DNA from: Thermosporothrix hazakensis
GTDB taxonomy: Bacteria; Chloroflexota; Ktedonobacteria; Ktedonobacterales; Ktedonobacteraceae
Reading direction: 5' to 3'
NCBI RefSeq assembly: GCF_003253565.1
Contig: NZ_QKUF01000003.1
Span: forward strand, 186,001 to 250,000
DNA length: 64,000 nucleotides
The notes beneath the pieces are model-generated. The model had not been told where the DNA came from and did not search any database. It worked only from the letters and a program-made list of their open reading frames with translations. Position numbers and translations under genes: made by a program. Shown piece after piece: positions 54,234 to 63,974 of this stretch. Each line of letters begins with the position of its first letter. Positions within the stretch are counted from its first letter, which is position 1.

Positions 54234-54974
54234 ATGCAAACACCAAAGTTCACCGGGGATAAGATCTATCCATTTCCTCCCGGAACTCCTCTCCCTTCAC
54301 CGCGAAAAAAGTCGAGCGGGAAAACGTGCCTGTTTCTGGCACTCGGTACGCTTGTTGCTGGCTTGTTGCTGTCCTGTATTGGCGGGATAGCCTTTGTATC
54401 CTGGGGACTTCCTCTGCTTCATCGTCAGGAGGAGCCAATAGTTCAGGATATGCCATATGTAGAGACTGTTCAGGGGACACCGAAAGACAAGGTCTATGAG
54501 GTAATGGGGTCGCCGACTATTTCAGTCGAGATGATCAATAAGGTGTTGGAGCGGAATAACTCGCCTGCGAAAGGGAAGGGGAAAGCGCTCTATGACTATG
54601 GCGTGCAGTACGGGGTCGATCCCGCATATGCGCTGGCTTTTTTCTTTCATGAGAGCAATTTTGGCACGCAGGGTATGGCTGTTGAAACGCTATCCCTGGG
54701 CAATATTCGTTCTCGCCCAAATGAGCCGGAATATAAGGGGTATCGCAAGTATGCGACCTGGGAAGAAGGCTTTGAGGACTGGTATAAGTTGATTGCGGAA
54801 ACCTATGTGAAGGACTGGCAACTCCGCACTGTGGATCAGATTATTCCAGTCTATGCCCCAAAGGAAGATAACAACGATGAGGCAGCTTATATCCTGACTG
54901 TCAAACTGGCTGTGGATAAATGGCGTGCGGAATCGAAAGCATTACATGTCACTCCCACGCCGAAAACTCGCTGA
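54234..54974 (+). CDS. Glucosaminidase-type membrane-anchored muralytic protein
   Basis: 246 residues from ATG 54234, which has AAGGA at 6 bases; GTG 54204 and ATG 54219 are in frame. A Pro-rich cytoplasmic stretch is followed by a membrane helix (about residues 36-60) and an outer domain. YGVDPAYALAFFFHESNFGTQG, SLGNIRS, YATWEEGFEDWYKLI match the GH73/glucosaminidase (LYZ2) fold with catalytic Glu in HESNFG. It probably trims peptidoglycan. The convergent secreted-protein gene ends five bases downstream. Confidence 0.8.
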   Translation: MQTPKFTGDKIYPFPPGTPLPSPRKKSSGKTCLFLALGTLVAGLLLSCIGGIAFVSWGLPLLHRQEEPIVQDMPYVETVQGTPKDKVYEVMGSPTISVEMINKVLERNNSPAKGKGKALYDYGVQYGVDPAYALAFFFHESNFGTQGMAVETLSLGNIRSRPNEPEYKGYRKYATWEEGFEDWYKLIAETYVKDWQLRTVDQIIPVYAPKEDNNDEAAYILTVKLAVDKWRAESKALHVTPTPKTR

Positions 54975-54979
54975 TCGTT

Positions 54980-55792
54980 TCAGGGGCTGCTGTTGGAAAG
55001 GAGCGTGCCGCATAGGTTGGCTGTGCCGTTCTGACTGTAGAGAGGTATCACAATAGACCATTTGCTCGATGGTAGTGCTTCCACTGCCGGGATAATCGTT
55101 TGAGCGGTTGCCCTCCCGTATACGTCGGTTCGGAGCGCACGCAGGGGGTAGAGTGGAACTCCATTATCATAACAGTGCCCACGTTCAAGGGCGGCTTGAT
55201 AGATGGTGTTTGGTTTGAGCCGTTCGACAATGAGTGTCACACTGAGTTGTCTATGTTGCAGGAGCAGCGACGCAGTACCAGAAGGTGCGTTCCTGTTCCT
55301 CTGTTCCTGAAGGGGAACTGTGATATCCTGCTGCTCGTTGAAGCTCGACCCCGAGACCTCACTACAGATGAGGTGCTGGCTGATGCCTGTGCGGTAGACC
55401 CCGAGGAACCATCCGGCACGCGGTATGCCATTTCGTCCGCCGGGCACATCGATAGAAGTCGAGAGCCTGCCCCGCCTATCACTGAGCAGGCGTCCGATAG
55501 AATACAGCCGTTTCCCACCAGATGCACAATGCTGACGATACAGGCTGATGGTGTAGCGGCTGTTTCGCTGGAGACCGCCAATCCAGATGGCGATATGAAC
55601 AGTGCGAGTGGCGGGTTGCCAGGAGAGACTGGCCAGTCCATTCACTCCTGTTGTCAGTGTCGTGTATGCCTCCACAGGCTCCTCAGGAGAGTCGAGGGTA
55701 ACGGCCTCTTCAGTCTGGCATGAGGTGGTGATGAGTTGCAGAAGCAGGGCCACATAAACGAATGCAGAAAAACGAAGGCGCGGCAAATGCAT
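54980..55792 (-). CDS. Secreted protein with two related beta-rich repeats
   Basis: 270 residues. A signal sequence (residues about 5-22) ends ITTSCQ, so lipidation at the Cys is possible though the lipobox is weak. Two halves share a pattern: LxWxxxTVHIxIxxL, NxxYTISLYRxHC, GxxLYxxGxLLxDxxGRL and, in the second, LxVTLIVERLKPNTIYQAALERGHC, GVPLYPLRALRTDVYGRA. Each resembles a CHRD-type or Ig-like beta domain with one Cys. ATG 55792-55790 follows AAGGAG; the frame is open to 55846. Function unknown. Confidence 0.75.
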   Translation of the reverse strand: MHLPRLRFSAFVYVALLLQLITTSCQTEEAVTLDSPEEPVEAYTTLTTGVNGLASLSWQPATRTVHIAIWIGGLQRNSRYTISLYRQHCASGGKRLYSIGRLLSDRRGRLSTSIDVPGGRNGIPRAGWFLGVYRTGISQHLICSEVSGSSFNEQQDITVPLQEQRNRNAPSGTASLLLQHRQLSVTLIVERLKPNTIYQAALERGHCYDNGVPLYPLRALRTDVYGRATAQTIIPAVEALPSSKWSIVIPLYSQNGTANLCGTLLSNSSP

Positions 55793-55941
55793 ACTCCACT
55801 CCTTTCCCACTGAGAACACCCAATTCTCGATATGCGTTTCTGCCACAAGAACAGTATAGCCTCTTAAATGCCTGCTTGCAAGCTTCGCTGGTGTTGAAAC
55901 CTTGCATCGCTGAGTGCGGATAATGAGACATCAATCATGAG

Positions 55942-55971
55942 TTGACGTTTTTTGTATATTGATGCTACTAT
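55942..55971 (+). promoter_or_regulatory. Promoter of the HTH-GAF gene
   Basis: TTGACG (55942-55947), 18-bp spacer ending TGC, TACTAT (55966-55971). Same architecture as the guaB promoter. Confidence 0.55.
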
Positions 55972-56023
55972 ACAACTCTAGGTACCGGATTGATGTTTTC
56001 AACTCGTAGTTGGAGAAGTGGCT

Positions 56024-57007
56024 GTGCAAGATGCGCAAAATTGGCGTGAGCTCCTCGGGCGTATTATTAAAGATCCGCAGGAGAAAAGACGCATTGCAAA
56101 TGCATTGGGTGTGAGTACTGTAACGTTAGGGCGATGGGTAAGTGGTGAGTCGAATCCACGTCGCCAGAACGTACGGCATTTACTGCATGCGATACCTGAG
56201 TATCGGAAACAGTTTTTAGATGTCATGCAGAAAACAACCGGTCGTTTTTTTACTGATGTTGTAGATGAGGAGCATGGGGAGGCGGAAATTCCCTCGAATG
56301 TGTATGAACATATCCTTAATGTTCACTGCAATATGCCGAAAGCGCTTCATTTCAATACATTATGTGATGTGATCCTTCGTCATGCTGTTGAACAGCTTGA
56401 TCCTCACCGCCTGGGGATTGAGATAACAATAATGCAATGTATGCGGCCCCCTGAAGGCCAGAAGGAAGTTCGGAGCCTGCGAGAGATCATGGCACGGGGC
56501 ACTCCTCCCTGGGATCGCGGGCTTGGACGACGGACAGCCTTTCTGGGGTCTGAATCGCTGGCTGGCTATGTGGTTCATACAGGAAGATCGCTGGCAATCC
56601 CGAACAGGAATACATCTCATTTCTTCCCGGCTACCTGGGTCGAGGGTGAGGAGAGCGCTATTGCTTATCCCATCATGCAGTCGGCTCGGGTTGCGGGCTG
56701 TTTGCTTTGTTCCAGTTCTCAGCCTGACTTCTTTCAGGCGGGCTTTCGACAGGGGATTGTCCAGAGGTATGCGGAACTTCTGTCAATCGCGTTTGCGGAA
56801 GATGAGTTCTACGAACTGGATGCGATTGAGTTGGGGAGGATGCCGCTGCCACAGATACAACAGGACTATCTGGTTGATTTTCGGGCCCGAGTCACAAAGG
56901 CAATGGTGAAGTATAAAGTCAATGTGACAGAGGCTGAACAGATTGTCTGGCGGGAACTTGAGGCGGAATTGTTGGAAATGCAGTGCGCGCAGAGAGAGAG
57001 CCTATAG
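56024..57007 (+). CDS. HTH and GAF domain regulator
   Basis: 327 residues from GTG 56024 (GGAG at 8 bases; GTG 56018 is also in frame). The N-terminus has an XRE-like helix-turn-helix (EKRRIANALGVSTVTLGRWVSGESNPRRQNVRHLL, about residues 20-55). Residues about 100-270 follow the GAF pattern: LCDVILRHAVEQLDPHRLGIEITIMQCM, ESLAGYVVHTGRSLAIPNR and ESAIAYPIMQSARVAGCLLCSSS. The C-terminal 60 residues are helical. The ligand is unknown. The three big membrane glycosyltransferase genes start 138 bases downstream, so it may control them. Confidence 0.8.
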   Translation: MQDAQNWRELLGRIIKDPQEKRRIANALGVSTVTLGRWVSGESNPRRQNVRHLLHAIPEYRKQFLDVMQKTTGRFFTDVVDEEHGEAEIPSNVYEHILNVHCNMPKALHFNTLCDVILRHAVEQLDPHRLGIEITIMQCMRPPEGQKEVRSLREIMARGTPPWDRGLGRRTAFLGSESLAGYVVHTGRSLAIPNRNTSHFFPATWVEGEESAIAYPIMQSARVAGCLLCSSSQPDFFQAGFRQGIVQRYAELLSIAFAEDEFYELDAIELGRMPLPQIQQDYLVDFRARVTKAMVKYKVNVTEAEQIVWRELEAELLEMQCAQRESL

Positions 57008-57144
57008 AGAGAAAGTCTTTGTTATTCCGTTCGCTCTTGACCTGTTTTCGTGCAGTCTCTATACTAAGCTTTGACGTTTCCCTGCTTGTTTAGGGATTAC
57101 TTTTCAGGCGAAAAGAGAAACAGTAGAGGAAGATCAAGAGAAAA

Positions 57145-58953
57145 ATGACGGCAAAAATAGTGCGTCACTGGCGTGTACTGGTATTTGTGACTCTGGGAAT
57201 TGTTGCCTTTCTTTTAAGGATCTATGGTCTCAACTGGGATCAAGGCAACGGCTTTCATCCGGATGAGCGACAGATTCTCTTTCGAGTAATGGAGCTTCAT
57301 TGGCCGTCCAGTTTCGCTGAGTTTCTAGATGTGCAGCGTTCACCGCTCAATCCGCACTTTTTTGCCTATGGCTCTTTCCCGCTCTATGTGCTGGCTTCGG
57401 TTGGGTTTGTGCTGGATCATCTGTCTCCTGGAGCGGGTACATTTTCAAATCTGGCGCTGGTGGGCCGGGTGCTTTCCGCGTTGCTGGATAGTGGGACTGT
57501 TATCTTAACGGGCTGGCTGGCATTGCTCGTGACCCGGGAGATTGTGCCAGGGCGTGGGGCAGCCTGGGATGTGGCATTACTGGCAGCCGCCTTTGTTGCC
57601 TTCACGCCGTTGCAGCTTCAACTGTCCCACTTCTATACAGTAGACACAATGCTGCTCTTTCTGGTCCTGTTGACCATTATTGCCTGTGTGGGCCTGGTGG
57701 AGGCGCGGAGGCTGGAAGGTTGGGCTATCCTGCTTGGGGTGAGCTACGGGTTGGCGATGGCAACCAAGTTTAGCGCCGCACCGCTGGCTGTGCCCATTCT
57801 GGTTGCGCTGGCGCTCCGCTGGTATCGCAGGCGAGATTGGGCGGAGGCGCTCGTCTTTGCCATGCTGATTTTTGCGCTGGCCGGAGTTGCCTGTATTGTG
57901 GCACAGCCCTACGCGCTTCTCGATTCTGCGAACTTTATCGCACAGGTATCGGAGCAGGGCAGTATGGCTCGGGGAGCGCTTGATTTTCCCTATGTGCGTC
58001 AGTTTGCCGGGACGATCCCCTATCTCTATCAGCTTTCCAATATGGTGCTCTGGGGTTTGGGCCTGACAGTTGGTGTGCTTTCCTGTCTGGCGCTGCTCTG
58101 GCTGTGTGTGCGTATGGTCCAGCGCAAAACAGGAACCTGGACGATCGTGCTGGTCTGGGTGCTGGTATATGGCCTGATAACTGGCAGCTTCTACGTCAAA
58201 TTTATGCGCTATATGTTGCCGGTATACCCCTTCCTGGCCCTGATGGGAGCAACTGCCCTGATCGCTATCGGCCACTGGCTTGGTAAAGCGCGGCTCAAGT
58301 GGCGCTCGCGCCTTCAGCTCACCGGGACTATCGGCTATGGGGCGCTGGTTGTTGTGGCGCTTCTGGGGGTGGTCTTTCAAGGGCTGGCTCTGCTAAGTGT
58401 TTACAGTCAACCCAATACGCGTATTCAGGCCTCTCGCTGGATGTATCAGCATCTCAAGCCGGGTAGTGTGCTGACCTATGAACAGTGGGATGATCCGCTT
58501 CCCGTTGCGCTTGGGAGACAAACGCCGTCTCAGTTCGTGCAATATACCTATCAGACAAAGGATGGCAACTATGCGCAGGGGCTTGATCTTTACGGAGAGG
58601 ACACGCCAGAAAAAGCACGGCAACTGGCAACTATTTTGAGCTCAGTACAGGTGGTGACGATGGCCACCGATCGGCTTGATCTCTCTATTCCGCGTCTGCC
58701 TGACCGATATCCGATGACCATTCACTACTATGATTTGCTCTTTAGCGGAAAACTCGGGTTTCATCTGGCGGCCCGGTTTGAGGTGCGCCCTCAGCTTTTG
58801 GGAATTACGCTTGATGATAGTCATGCAGATGAAAGCTATTCTGTGTTCGACCATCCGCGTGTGCGCATTTTTGTGCGCGACGAGCCATACCCCTATACTG
58901 CTGAGCAATTGTACCAGAAGCTTGTAGAAGGCGTTTCATTTCAGCATTCATAA
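57145..58953 (+). CDS. GT39/ArnT-like polytopic glycosyltransferase
   Basis: 602 residues with about ten membrane helices. The first outer loop reads GLNWDQGNGFHPDERQI, with the acidic DER cluster used for catalysis or metal binding in GT-C enzymes (Asp-Glu near residue 42-43). The C-terminal 150 residues form a soluble domain (LKPGSVLTYEQWDDPLP). Related PMT_2 proteins move sugars from a lipid-phosphate donor to protein or lipid on the outer face. It leads a three-gene run with a DUF2298 and an Agl23-like gene, all on the same strand. Confidence 0.85.
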   Translation: MTAKIVRHWRVLVFVTLGIVAFLLRIYGLNWDQGNGFHPDERQILFRVMELHWPSSFAEFLDVQRSPLNPHFFAYGSFPLYVLASVGFVLDHLSPGAGTFSNLALVGRVLSALLDSGTVILTGWLALLVTREIVPGRGAAWDVALLAAAFVAFTPLQLQLSHFYTVDTMLLFLVLLTIIACVGLVEARRLEGWAILLGVSYGLAMATKFSAAPLAVPILVALALRWYRRRDWAEALVFAMLIFALAGVACIVAQPYALLDSANFIAQVSEQGSMARGALDFPYVRQFAGTIPYLYQLSNMVLWGLGLTVGVLSCLALLWLCVRMVQRKTGTWTIVLVWVLVYGLITGSFYVKFMRYMLPVYPFLALMGATALIAIGHWLGKARLKWRSRLQLTGTIGYGALVVVALLGVVFQGLALLSVYSQPNTRIQASRWMYQHLKPGSVLTYEQWDDPLPVALGRQTPSQFVQYTYQTKDGNYAQGLDLYGEDTPEKARQLATILSSVQVVTMATDRLDLSIPRLPDRYPMTIHYYDLLFSGKLGFHLAARFEVRPQLLGITLDDSHADESYSVFDHPRVRIFVRDEPYPYTAEQLYQKLVEGVSFQHS

Positions 58954-59082
58954 CTCGTTTTTGCTTCTCTGGTTGCCATACGGGAAACGGGAACCGAGAG
59001 CGGCCCGTGTATGTTTCCTGATACAGGCAGAGATTGCCAGGAAAATGTATCTCCGAATAACCAGATCTTGAGGGAAGTCACT

Positions 59083-61506
59083 ATGATTGAACTGTTTCAG
59101 ATGTGGGCGCTGGTGGAAGTGCTGGGGATAATTTGTCTGCCACTAGCAGTAACGGTATTTCATAATCTGCCAGACCGGGGCCTGGCCTTTAGCAAGGCAC
59201 TGGGCGTTGTGTTATTTGCCTTCTGTGTCTGGCTCCCACTCATGGTTCTGCGCTTCCTTCCTTTCAGCCGGGTCTTTACCGTCAGTATTGTGCTGCTATT
59301 GCTGGTAGTAAACGGGGGGGCACTATTACGAGTCCGAGTACGCCAGACGATTGCGAAGACAGCACGGCGGAATATTGTGTATATCGTGCTGATAGAAGTG
59401 CTCTTCCTTGCTCTTGTCTGCCTGCTTGGCTGGCTGCGCTCTCTGGACCCGCGTATTCGCTCGTTTGAGACCTTTATGGATGAGGGATTGCTGTCCTCCA
59501 TTATGCGAAGCTCGCATTTTCCCCCGCACGATATGTGGTATGCCGGTCAGCCAATTAACTATTACTATTACGCGCACTATTGCGTGGCTGTGCTGGCGAA
59601 ATTGGCGGGCGTTCCGGCTTCCATTGCGTTTAATGCGGGTATTAGCATTCTCTTTGGTCTGACCGGGATTAACCTGTTTGGGGTTTCATCCAATATTGTG
59701 AGTTGGGCGCGCTATCTACGTGCCAGAAAAGCCGAGGACGCGGACCTGCTTGAAGAAGATCCATCAACTGTCTATCCGCCGCTGTTGGGTGGTGTGCTAT
59801 TTGGCCTGCTCACGGTTTTGTTCTGCATTATTCTGGGCAATCTGGCTTCAACTCAGATCTGGTGGGCCAATCATAACGCGATCGGAACCTCTTTTGAGGC
59901 GGCGTACAACTTCTGGTTTGGTTCAACACGCGTGGTTGAGAAGACGATTAATGAGTTTCCTGCTTTTAGTTTCCTGCTTTCGGATTTCCACGCGCATGTG
60001 CTGGCGCTGGCCTTTACGATTCTGGCAATAGGCTTGATCTTCAATCTCTTCCTGGAAAAAGATGGGCTCGGCCTGAACGTCTATGGCAAGGGTTTCCAGA
60101 TGGTGGTGACGCTGGTGGTGACGGCGATTGTACTTGGCGGTCTCTTTGTAATGAACGGGTGGGATTACCCTACCTACGTTGGTCTGGCTGTGGTCTGTAT
60201 CGCGGTACAACAATGGCTGGCCTATCGTCTGCGTTTTTGCTGGCCGCTGTTGCTGGATATTGTCGTTGCTGCGGTAGCACTGATCGCTCTCTCGTTTCTC
60301 TGCTATTTGCCCTTTTTCCTGGATTTTGTTTCGCCGGCGCAGGGAATCGGCCTGGTAGACCCGCAGAACCGCTCGGCAATCAGTCAGGAAATCCTGATTT
60401 ATGGCACCTTTGCGTTTCTCTTTGTGTCGCTGATGATTGCGACGCTGATGAAGAATCCCTTGATTATGTTCTGGCAGCGGATGCGAGGGGAGGCCGAAGC
60501 GGAGGGTCAGAACTCTTTCCTCTGGCGCACGAACTGGAAGCGGGTTGGGATAGTTGGGCTGGGAGTTCTGGCGGTTGCTATACTGATTGTACTGCTACTG
60601 GCCAGGAATAGTGCCACATTGGTGATTGCGGGAACCTTTGCCATTGCCGCTGTCTGTGTCGCGTTCTATGTTCTGGGGAATCGGGCGCATGTGTATGTGC
60701 TGCTGCTTGGAGCGCTGGCGTTTGCGCTTGTCGCTGTCTGTGAGATCGTCTTTTTGCGCGATGTGTTTGCAGATAGCTTGCCGCGCATGAATACGGTCTT
60801 CAAATTCTACTTTCAGGCGTGGGCGCTGCTATCAATTGCCTGTGGAGCCGGATTGTATTTCATTGTTCAGGGATTCAAGCCGGTGCGGCTGGGGGGTGGT
60901 GACCTGTTTCTGCTTCAGGTAGTTGGTAACGGTTTCTGGTATATGGCTTTTCTGGTGCTGTTGATTGCCGGTCTGCTCTTCCCGGTTTTTGCCCCGGCGG
61001 CGCGTTTTGGTACAGGCGATCCTCTGGGGGCGAATCCAAAGTTGGCGGGTGTATCCAGTCTGGATGGTATGGCATATCTCAAGGTTGACCCAACCTACCA
61101 GGGCGACTATGAGGCGATTCGCTGGCTCAATGAGCATGTTTCTGATGATGCCGTCATTATCGAGGCCCTGGGCAACTCGTACACGGAATATGGGCGGGTT
61201 TCGGTGTTCACAGGTCTTGCGACGCCGATAAACTGGCCCGGCCATGAGATTCAGTGGCGGGTCAAGTGGCAGGGAACGGCGGCACGTTCTGCTGATTTTA
61301 ACCAGCGCATCGCCGATATGGACGAGATTTATCGGAATCCCGACAAGGAGGCGGTGCTGAATATCATGAAGCGTTATCAGGCTCAATACATCTATGTGGG
61401 TCCGCTGGAACTGCGCAAGTTCCCGACAGATAACTTACAGCGTTTTGCCTCGTTTATGCAGGTTGTCTATAGCGCAAATGGCGTCACTATCTATAAGGTC
61501 AGGTAA
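59083..61506 (+). CDS. DUF2298 (Chlor_Arch_YYY-type) polytopic membrane protein
   Basis: 807 residues with at least 14 membrane helices. The family mark is in the first outer loop: SFETFMDEGLLSSIMRSSHFPPHDMWYAGQPINYYYYAHY, with an acidic site and an NYYYY run; SFLLSDFHAHVLALAF is a second family block. A C-terminal soluble segment (DPTYQGDYEAIRWLNEHVSDDAVIIEA) follows. Members occur in Chloroflexota and Archaea near Agl23 genes and are thought to be GT-C-type glycosyltransferases. ATG 59083 has AGGGAAG upstream; the frame is open to 59011. Confidence 0.88.
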   Translation: MIELFQMWALVEVLGIICLPLAVTVFHNLPDRGLAFSKALGVVLFAFCVWLPLMVLRFLPFSRVFTVSIVLLLLVVNGGALLRVRVRQTIAKTARRNIVYIVLIEVLFLALVCLLGWLRSLDPRIRSFETFMDEGLLSSIMRSSHFPPHDMWYAGQPINYYYYAHYCVAVLAKLAGVPASIAFNAGISILFGLTGINLFGVSSNIVSWARYLRARKAEDADLLEEDPSTVYPPLLGGVLFGLLTVLFCIILGNLASTQIWWANHNAIGTSFEAAYNFWFGSTRVVEKTINEFPAFSFLLSDFHAHVLALAFTILAIGLIFNLFLEKDGLGLNVYGKGFQMVVTLVVTAIVLGGLFVMNGWDYPTYVGLAVVCIAVQQWLAYRLRFCWPLLLDIVVAAVALIALSFLCYLPFFLDFVSPAQGIGLVDPQNRSAISQEILIYGTFAFLFVSLMIATLMKNPLIMFWQRMRGEAEAEGQNSFLWRTNWKRVGIVGLGVLAVAILIVLLLARNSATLVIAGTFAIAAVCVAFYVLGNRAHVYVLLLGALAFALVAVCEIVFLRDVFADSLPRMNTVFKFYFQAWALLSIACGAGLYFIVQGFKPVRLGGGDLFLLQVVGNGFWYMAFLVLLIAGLLFPVFAPAARFGTGDPLGANPKLAGVSSLDGMAYLKVDPTYQGDYEAIRWLNEHVSDDAVIIEALGNSYTEYGRVSVFTGLATPINWPGHEIQWRVKWQGTAARSADFNQRIADMDEIYRNPDKEAVLNIMKRYQAQYIYVGPLELRKFPTDNLQRFASFMQVVYSANGVTIYKVR

Positions 61507-61561
61507 AGGCGTGCGGCAGTGATGGTTTGCTGCTCGTGTTGATGCAAGGAGGAACGGACTA

Positions 61562-63949
61562 TTGAAGAGTTATGATACACATTCCCGGGATGGAGTGCAG
61601 GAAAACACTCCTGAACAGGAGGTCTCTCTAGATCGGGTGGAGGAGAACCGAGAACCTGATATTGGAGAGGAAAGCCTGATACAGGATGAAGAACAGGTTG
61701 CGGTGCCGGAAGCTGACATCCCTGTTCGGCCCGCACGGGGAGGAAGTATCTTTCGCCCTACGCGGGAACAATTGCTGAACTGGCTGCCATTCTGGGGCCT
61801 CATTTTGCTTGGCGCAATTCTGCGTTTCTGGGGGCTGGGTGACAAGCCTCTCCATCATGATGAAAGTCTGCATGCCTACTACTCGTTGCAGCTCATGCAT
61901 AATATGGAGAACTGGGCTGCCTGTTTAGATCCGCATGCAGGATGTTATCAATATAACCCGTTGTTGCATGGCCCGTTCCAGTTTCATGCGATCGCGCTGG
62001 TGTATAAGATCAGCCAGTTGCTTCAGGCCCCGGATAACGGGGTGAACACGTTTACGGTCAGAATCGCTGCGGCTGTCCTCGGTTCGGTGATTATCGGACT
62101 GCCGTACTTTCTGCGTGACTATCTTGGGAAAACAGGCGCGTTGTTGGCGTCGTTTCTCCTGGCTGTTTCTCCAAGCATGGTCTACTTCTCACGCTTTGCT
62201 CGTGAAGATATCTACATGGCCTGCTTTACCTTCCTGCTGATTGTCTCGCTTGCGCGGTATGTGCGAGACCGTCAGGGGCAATGGCTGATTCTGGCCGCTG
62301 TCGCGTTTGCGCTCTCCTATGCGACGAAGGAAGCGACCTTCCTGACCGTCGCAATCTTCGGCAGCTTTTTCGCGTTGCTGGTAGTCTGGGAGCTGGGGGT
62401 GCGTTTCCCCCTGCGTGTCCGTGCGAATGCAGACTCCTCGGCGTCACGCTTCTTGCCCGGGACCTGGGGACCACTTGCGGTCGCGCTGCTGGTGGTGATT
62501 GCCGCGCCGCTGGCAAAGGTCTTCTTCTCGGTTCTGCATGAGCTGGCAATCTATACAACTGACAAGAAAACACAACCGATAGCGGACGCGTTCGTCAGAA
62601 ATCTGAAGAGTGGCACGGTGATGGCAGTGCCCATCATTGGCTTTGCGCTTGGGGTGCTGGTGCTGACTATCCTGGTCCTGGAAACAAAAGGCAAGATCCC
62701 CATCAGTGGACGGTGGGGGCTGGCCAGGCGTATTGACCCGCGCAAGCAGCCCGTGCTCGACACTATCCTGACGGCCCCGTGGACGCACTGGTTCTTTGCG
62801 CTGCTGGCGGGCTGGCTGGTCTTTCTGGTCCTGTTCACGGTATTATTTACCAATATTGCGGGCGGGATCGGAGATGGTATCTGGCAGGGACTCTACTACT
62901 GGCTGCAACAGCAGCAGGTGGCGCGTGGTGAGCAGCCCTGGTACTACTATATATTGCTGATCCCGTTGTATGAACAGATCGGGGTGGTGTTTGGGCTGGT
63001 TGGCCTGGTGCGCTGCCTGCTGCGCCCGAATCGCTTCCGCCTCTTTCTGGTGTACTGGTTCCTGGGGAGCTTCTTTATCTACTCGTGGGCGGCGGAAAAG
63101 ATGCCCTGGCTGATGATTCATATGACAATGCCGTTGATGGTGCTGGCCGCGATCGGGTTGGAGCCTGCTGTCTCGGCTGTTGTGCACATGATTCGGGGCC
63201 TCCTGCGCAGTCAGGATGAGGCGACTGCTGTTGCGACTCCTCCGTTGGCCGCTGCTGGTATGATGCCGCGCCTCCTTTCCATTGGGGTGGTGGCACTGGC
63301 GATCCTGACTTTGATCCCGACGCTACAAAACATGTATCAGGTGACATATATTCACTACGCCGACGCTCCTCACGAGATGATGATCTATGTCCAGACCGAT
63401 AAAGATATCAATACCGTGATGGAGAAGCTCGATCAGATCAACCAGAAGCTCTATCCCGGCAAACTGGAAAATAACAAGCGCAAGCTCCCGGTTGCTGTGG
63501 TTTATGATGCCATGTGGCCGTTCGCCTGGTATTTGCGCGATTTCCCCGACCTGAAATACTATCCTTCGGAAGGGTGTCCGCAAATCAACACGGATGCGCC
63601 AGTGATTATTGTCGGTGGTGATTGTCTCTATTCGGCGCAGATGCAGTATCAGGGTAAGTATAAATTCCATCGCTATCATCTGCGGACGTGGTGGGATGAA
63701 GGGTATAAACCACCTCCCTGTATCCCGAGTGCGGCCGAGAAGTGTGAGGGAAAGCCAACCTGGGGTGGAGTTGGTCCGCTGCTCTGGCTGAGTTATGGCG
63801 ACAATCCTCCACCGGGAGCAACCTTTGATCTGGGGCGGGCAGTGAATAACGTCTGGCAATGGTGGTGGTATCGAAAGCCGATAGGCAGTACCAATGGCTC
63901 TTATGATATGGGTCTGTTTATTCGGAACGATATCTCTGTTGCCCCCTGA
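61562..63949 (+). CDS. Agl23-like (TIGR03663) flippase-associated/GT-C membrane protein
   Basis: 795 residues from a TTG start with GGAGG at 9 bases. An acidic N-terminal extension (1-55) precedes the first helix; LGDKPLHHDESLHAYYSLQLMHNMENW is the family motif with the acidic pair. About ten helices run to residue 590, then a soluble domain with HYADAPHEMMIYVQTDKDINTVM and VIIVGGDCLYS. In archaea this family is tied to lipid-linked oligosaccharide flipping; here it follows two other GT-C-type genes and may belong to one outer-surface glycosylation pathway. Confidence 0.88.
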   Translation: MKSYDTHSRDGVQENTPEQEVSLDRVEENREPDIGEESLIQDEEQVAVPEADIPVRPARGGSIFRPTREQLLNWLPFWGLILLGAILRFWGLGDKPLHHDESLHAYYSLQLMHNMENWAACLDPHAGCYQYNPLLHGPFQFHAIALVYKISQLLQAPDNGVNTFTVRIAAAVLGSVIIGLPYFLRDYLGKTGALLASFLLAVSPSMVYFSRFAREDIYMACFTFLLIVSLARYVRDRQGQWLILAAVAFALSYATKEATFLTVAIFGSFFALLVVWELGVRFPLRVRANADSSASRFLPGTWGPLAVALLVVIAAPLAKVFFSVLHELAIYTTDKKTQPIADAFVRNLKSGTVMAVPIIGFALGVLVLTILVLETKGKIPISGRWGLARRIDPRKQPVLDTILTAPWTHWFFALLAGWLVFLVLFTVLFTNIAGGIGDGIWQGLYYWLQQQQVARGEQPWYYYILLIPLYEQIGVVFGLVGLVRCLLRPNRFRLFLVYWFLGSFFIYSWAAEKMPWLMIHMTMPLMVLAAIGLEPAVSAVVHMIRGLLRSQDEATAVATPPLAAAGMMPRLLSIGVVALAILTLIPTLQNMYQVTYIHYADAPHEMMIYVQTDKDINTVMEKLDQINQKLYPGKLENNKRKLPVAVVYDAMWPFAWYLRDFPDLKYYPSEGCPQINTDAPVIIVGGDCLYSAQMQYQGKYKFHRYHLRTWWDEGYKPPPCIPSAAEKCEGKPTWGGVGPLLWLSYGDNPPPGATFDLGRAVNNVWQWWWYRKPIGSTNGSYDMGLFIRNDISVAP

Positions 63950-63974
63950 TCTACCATGAAGAAAAGAGTGCATC

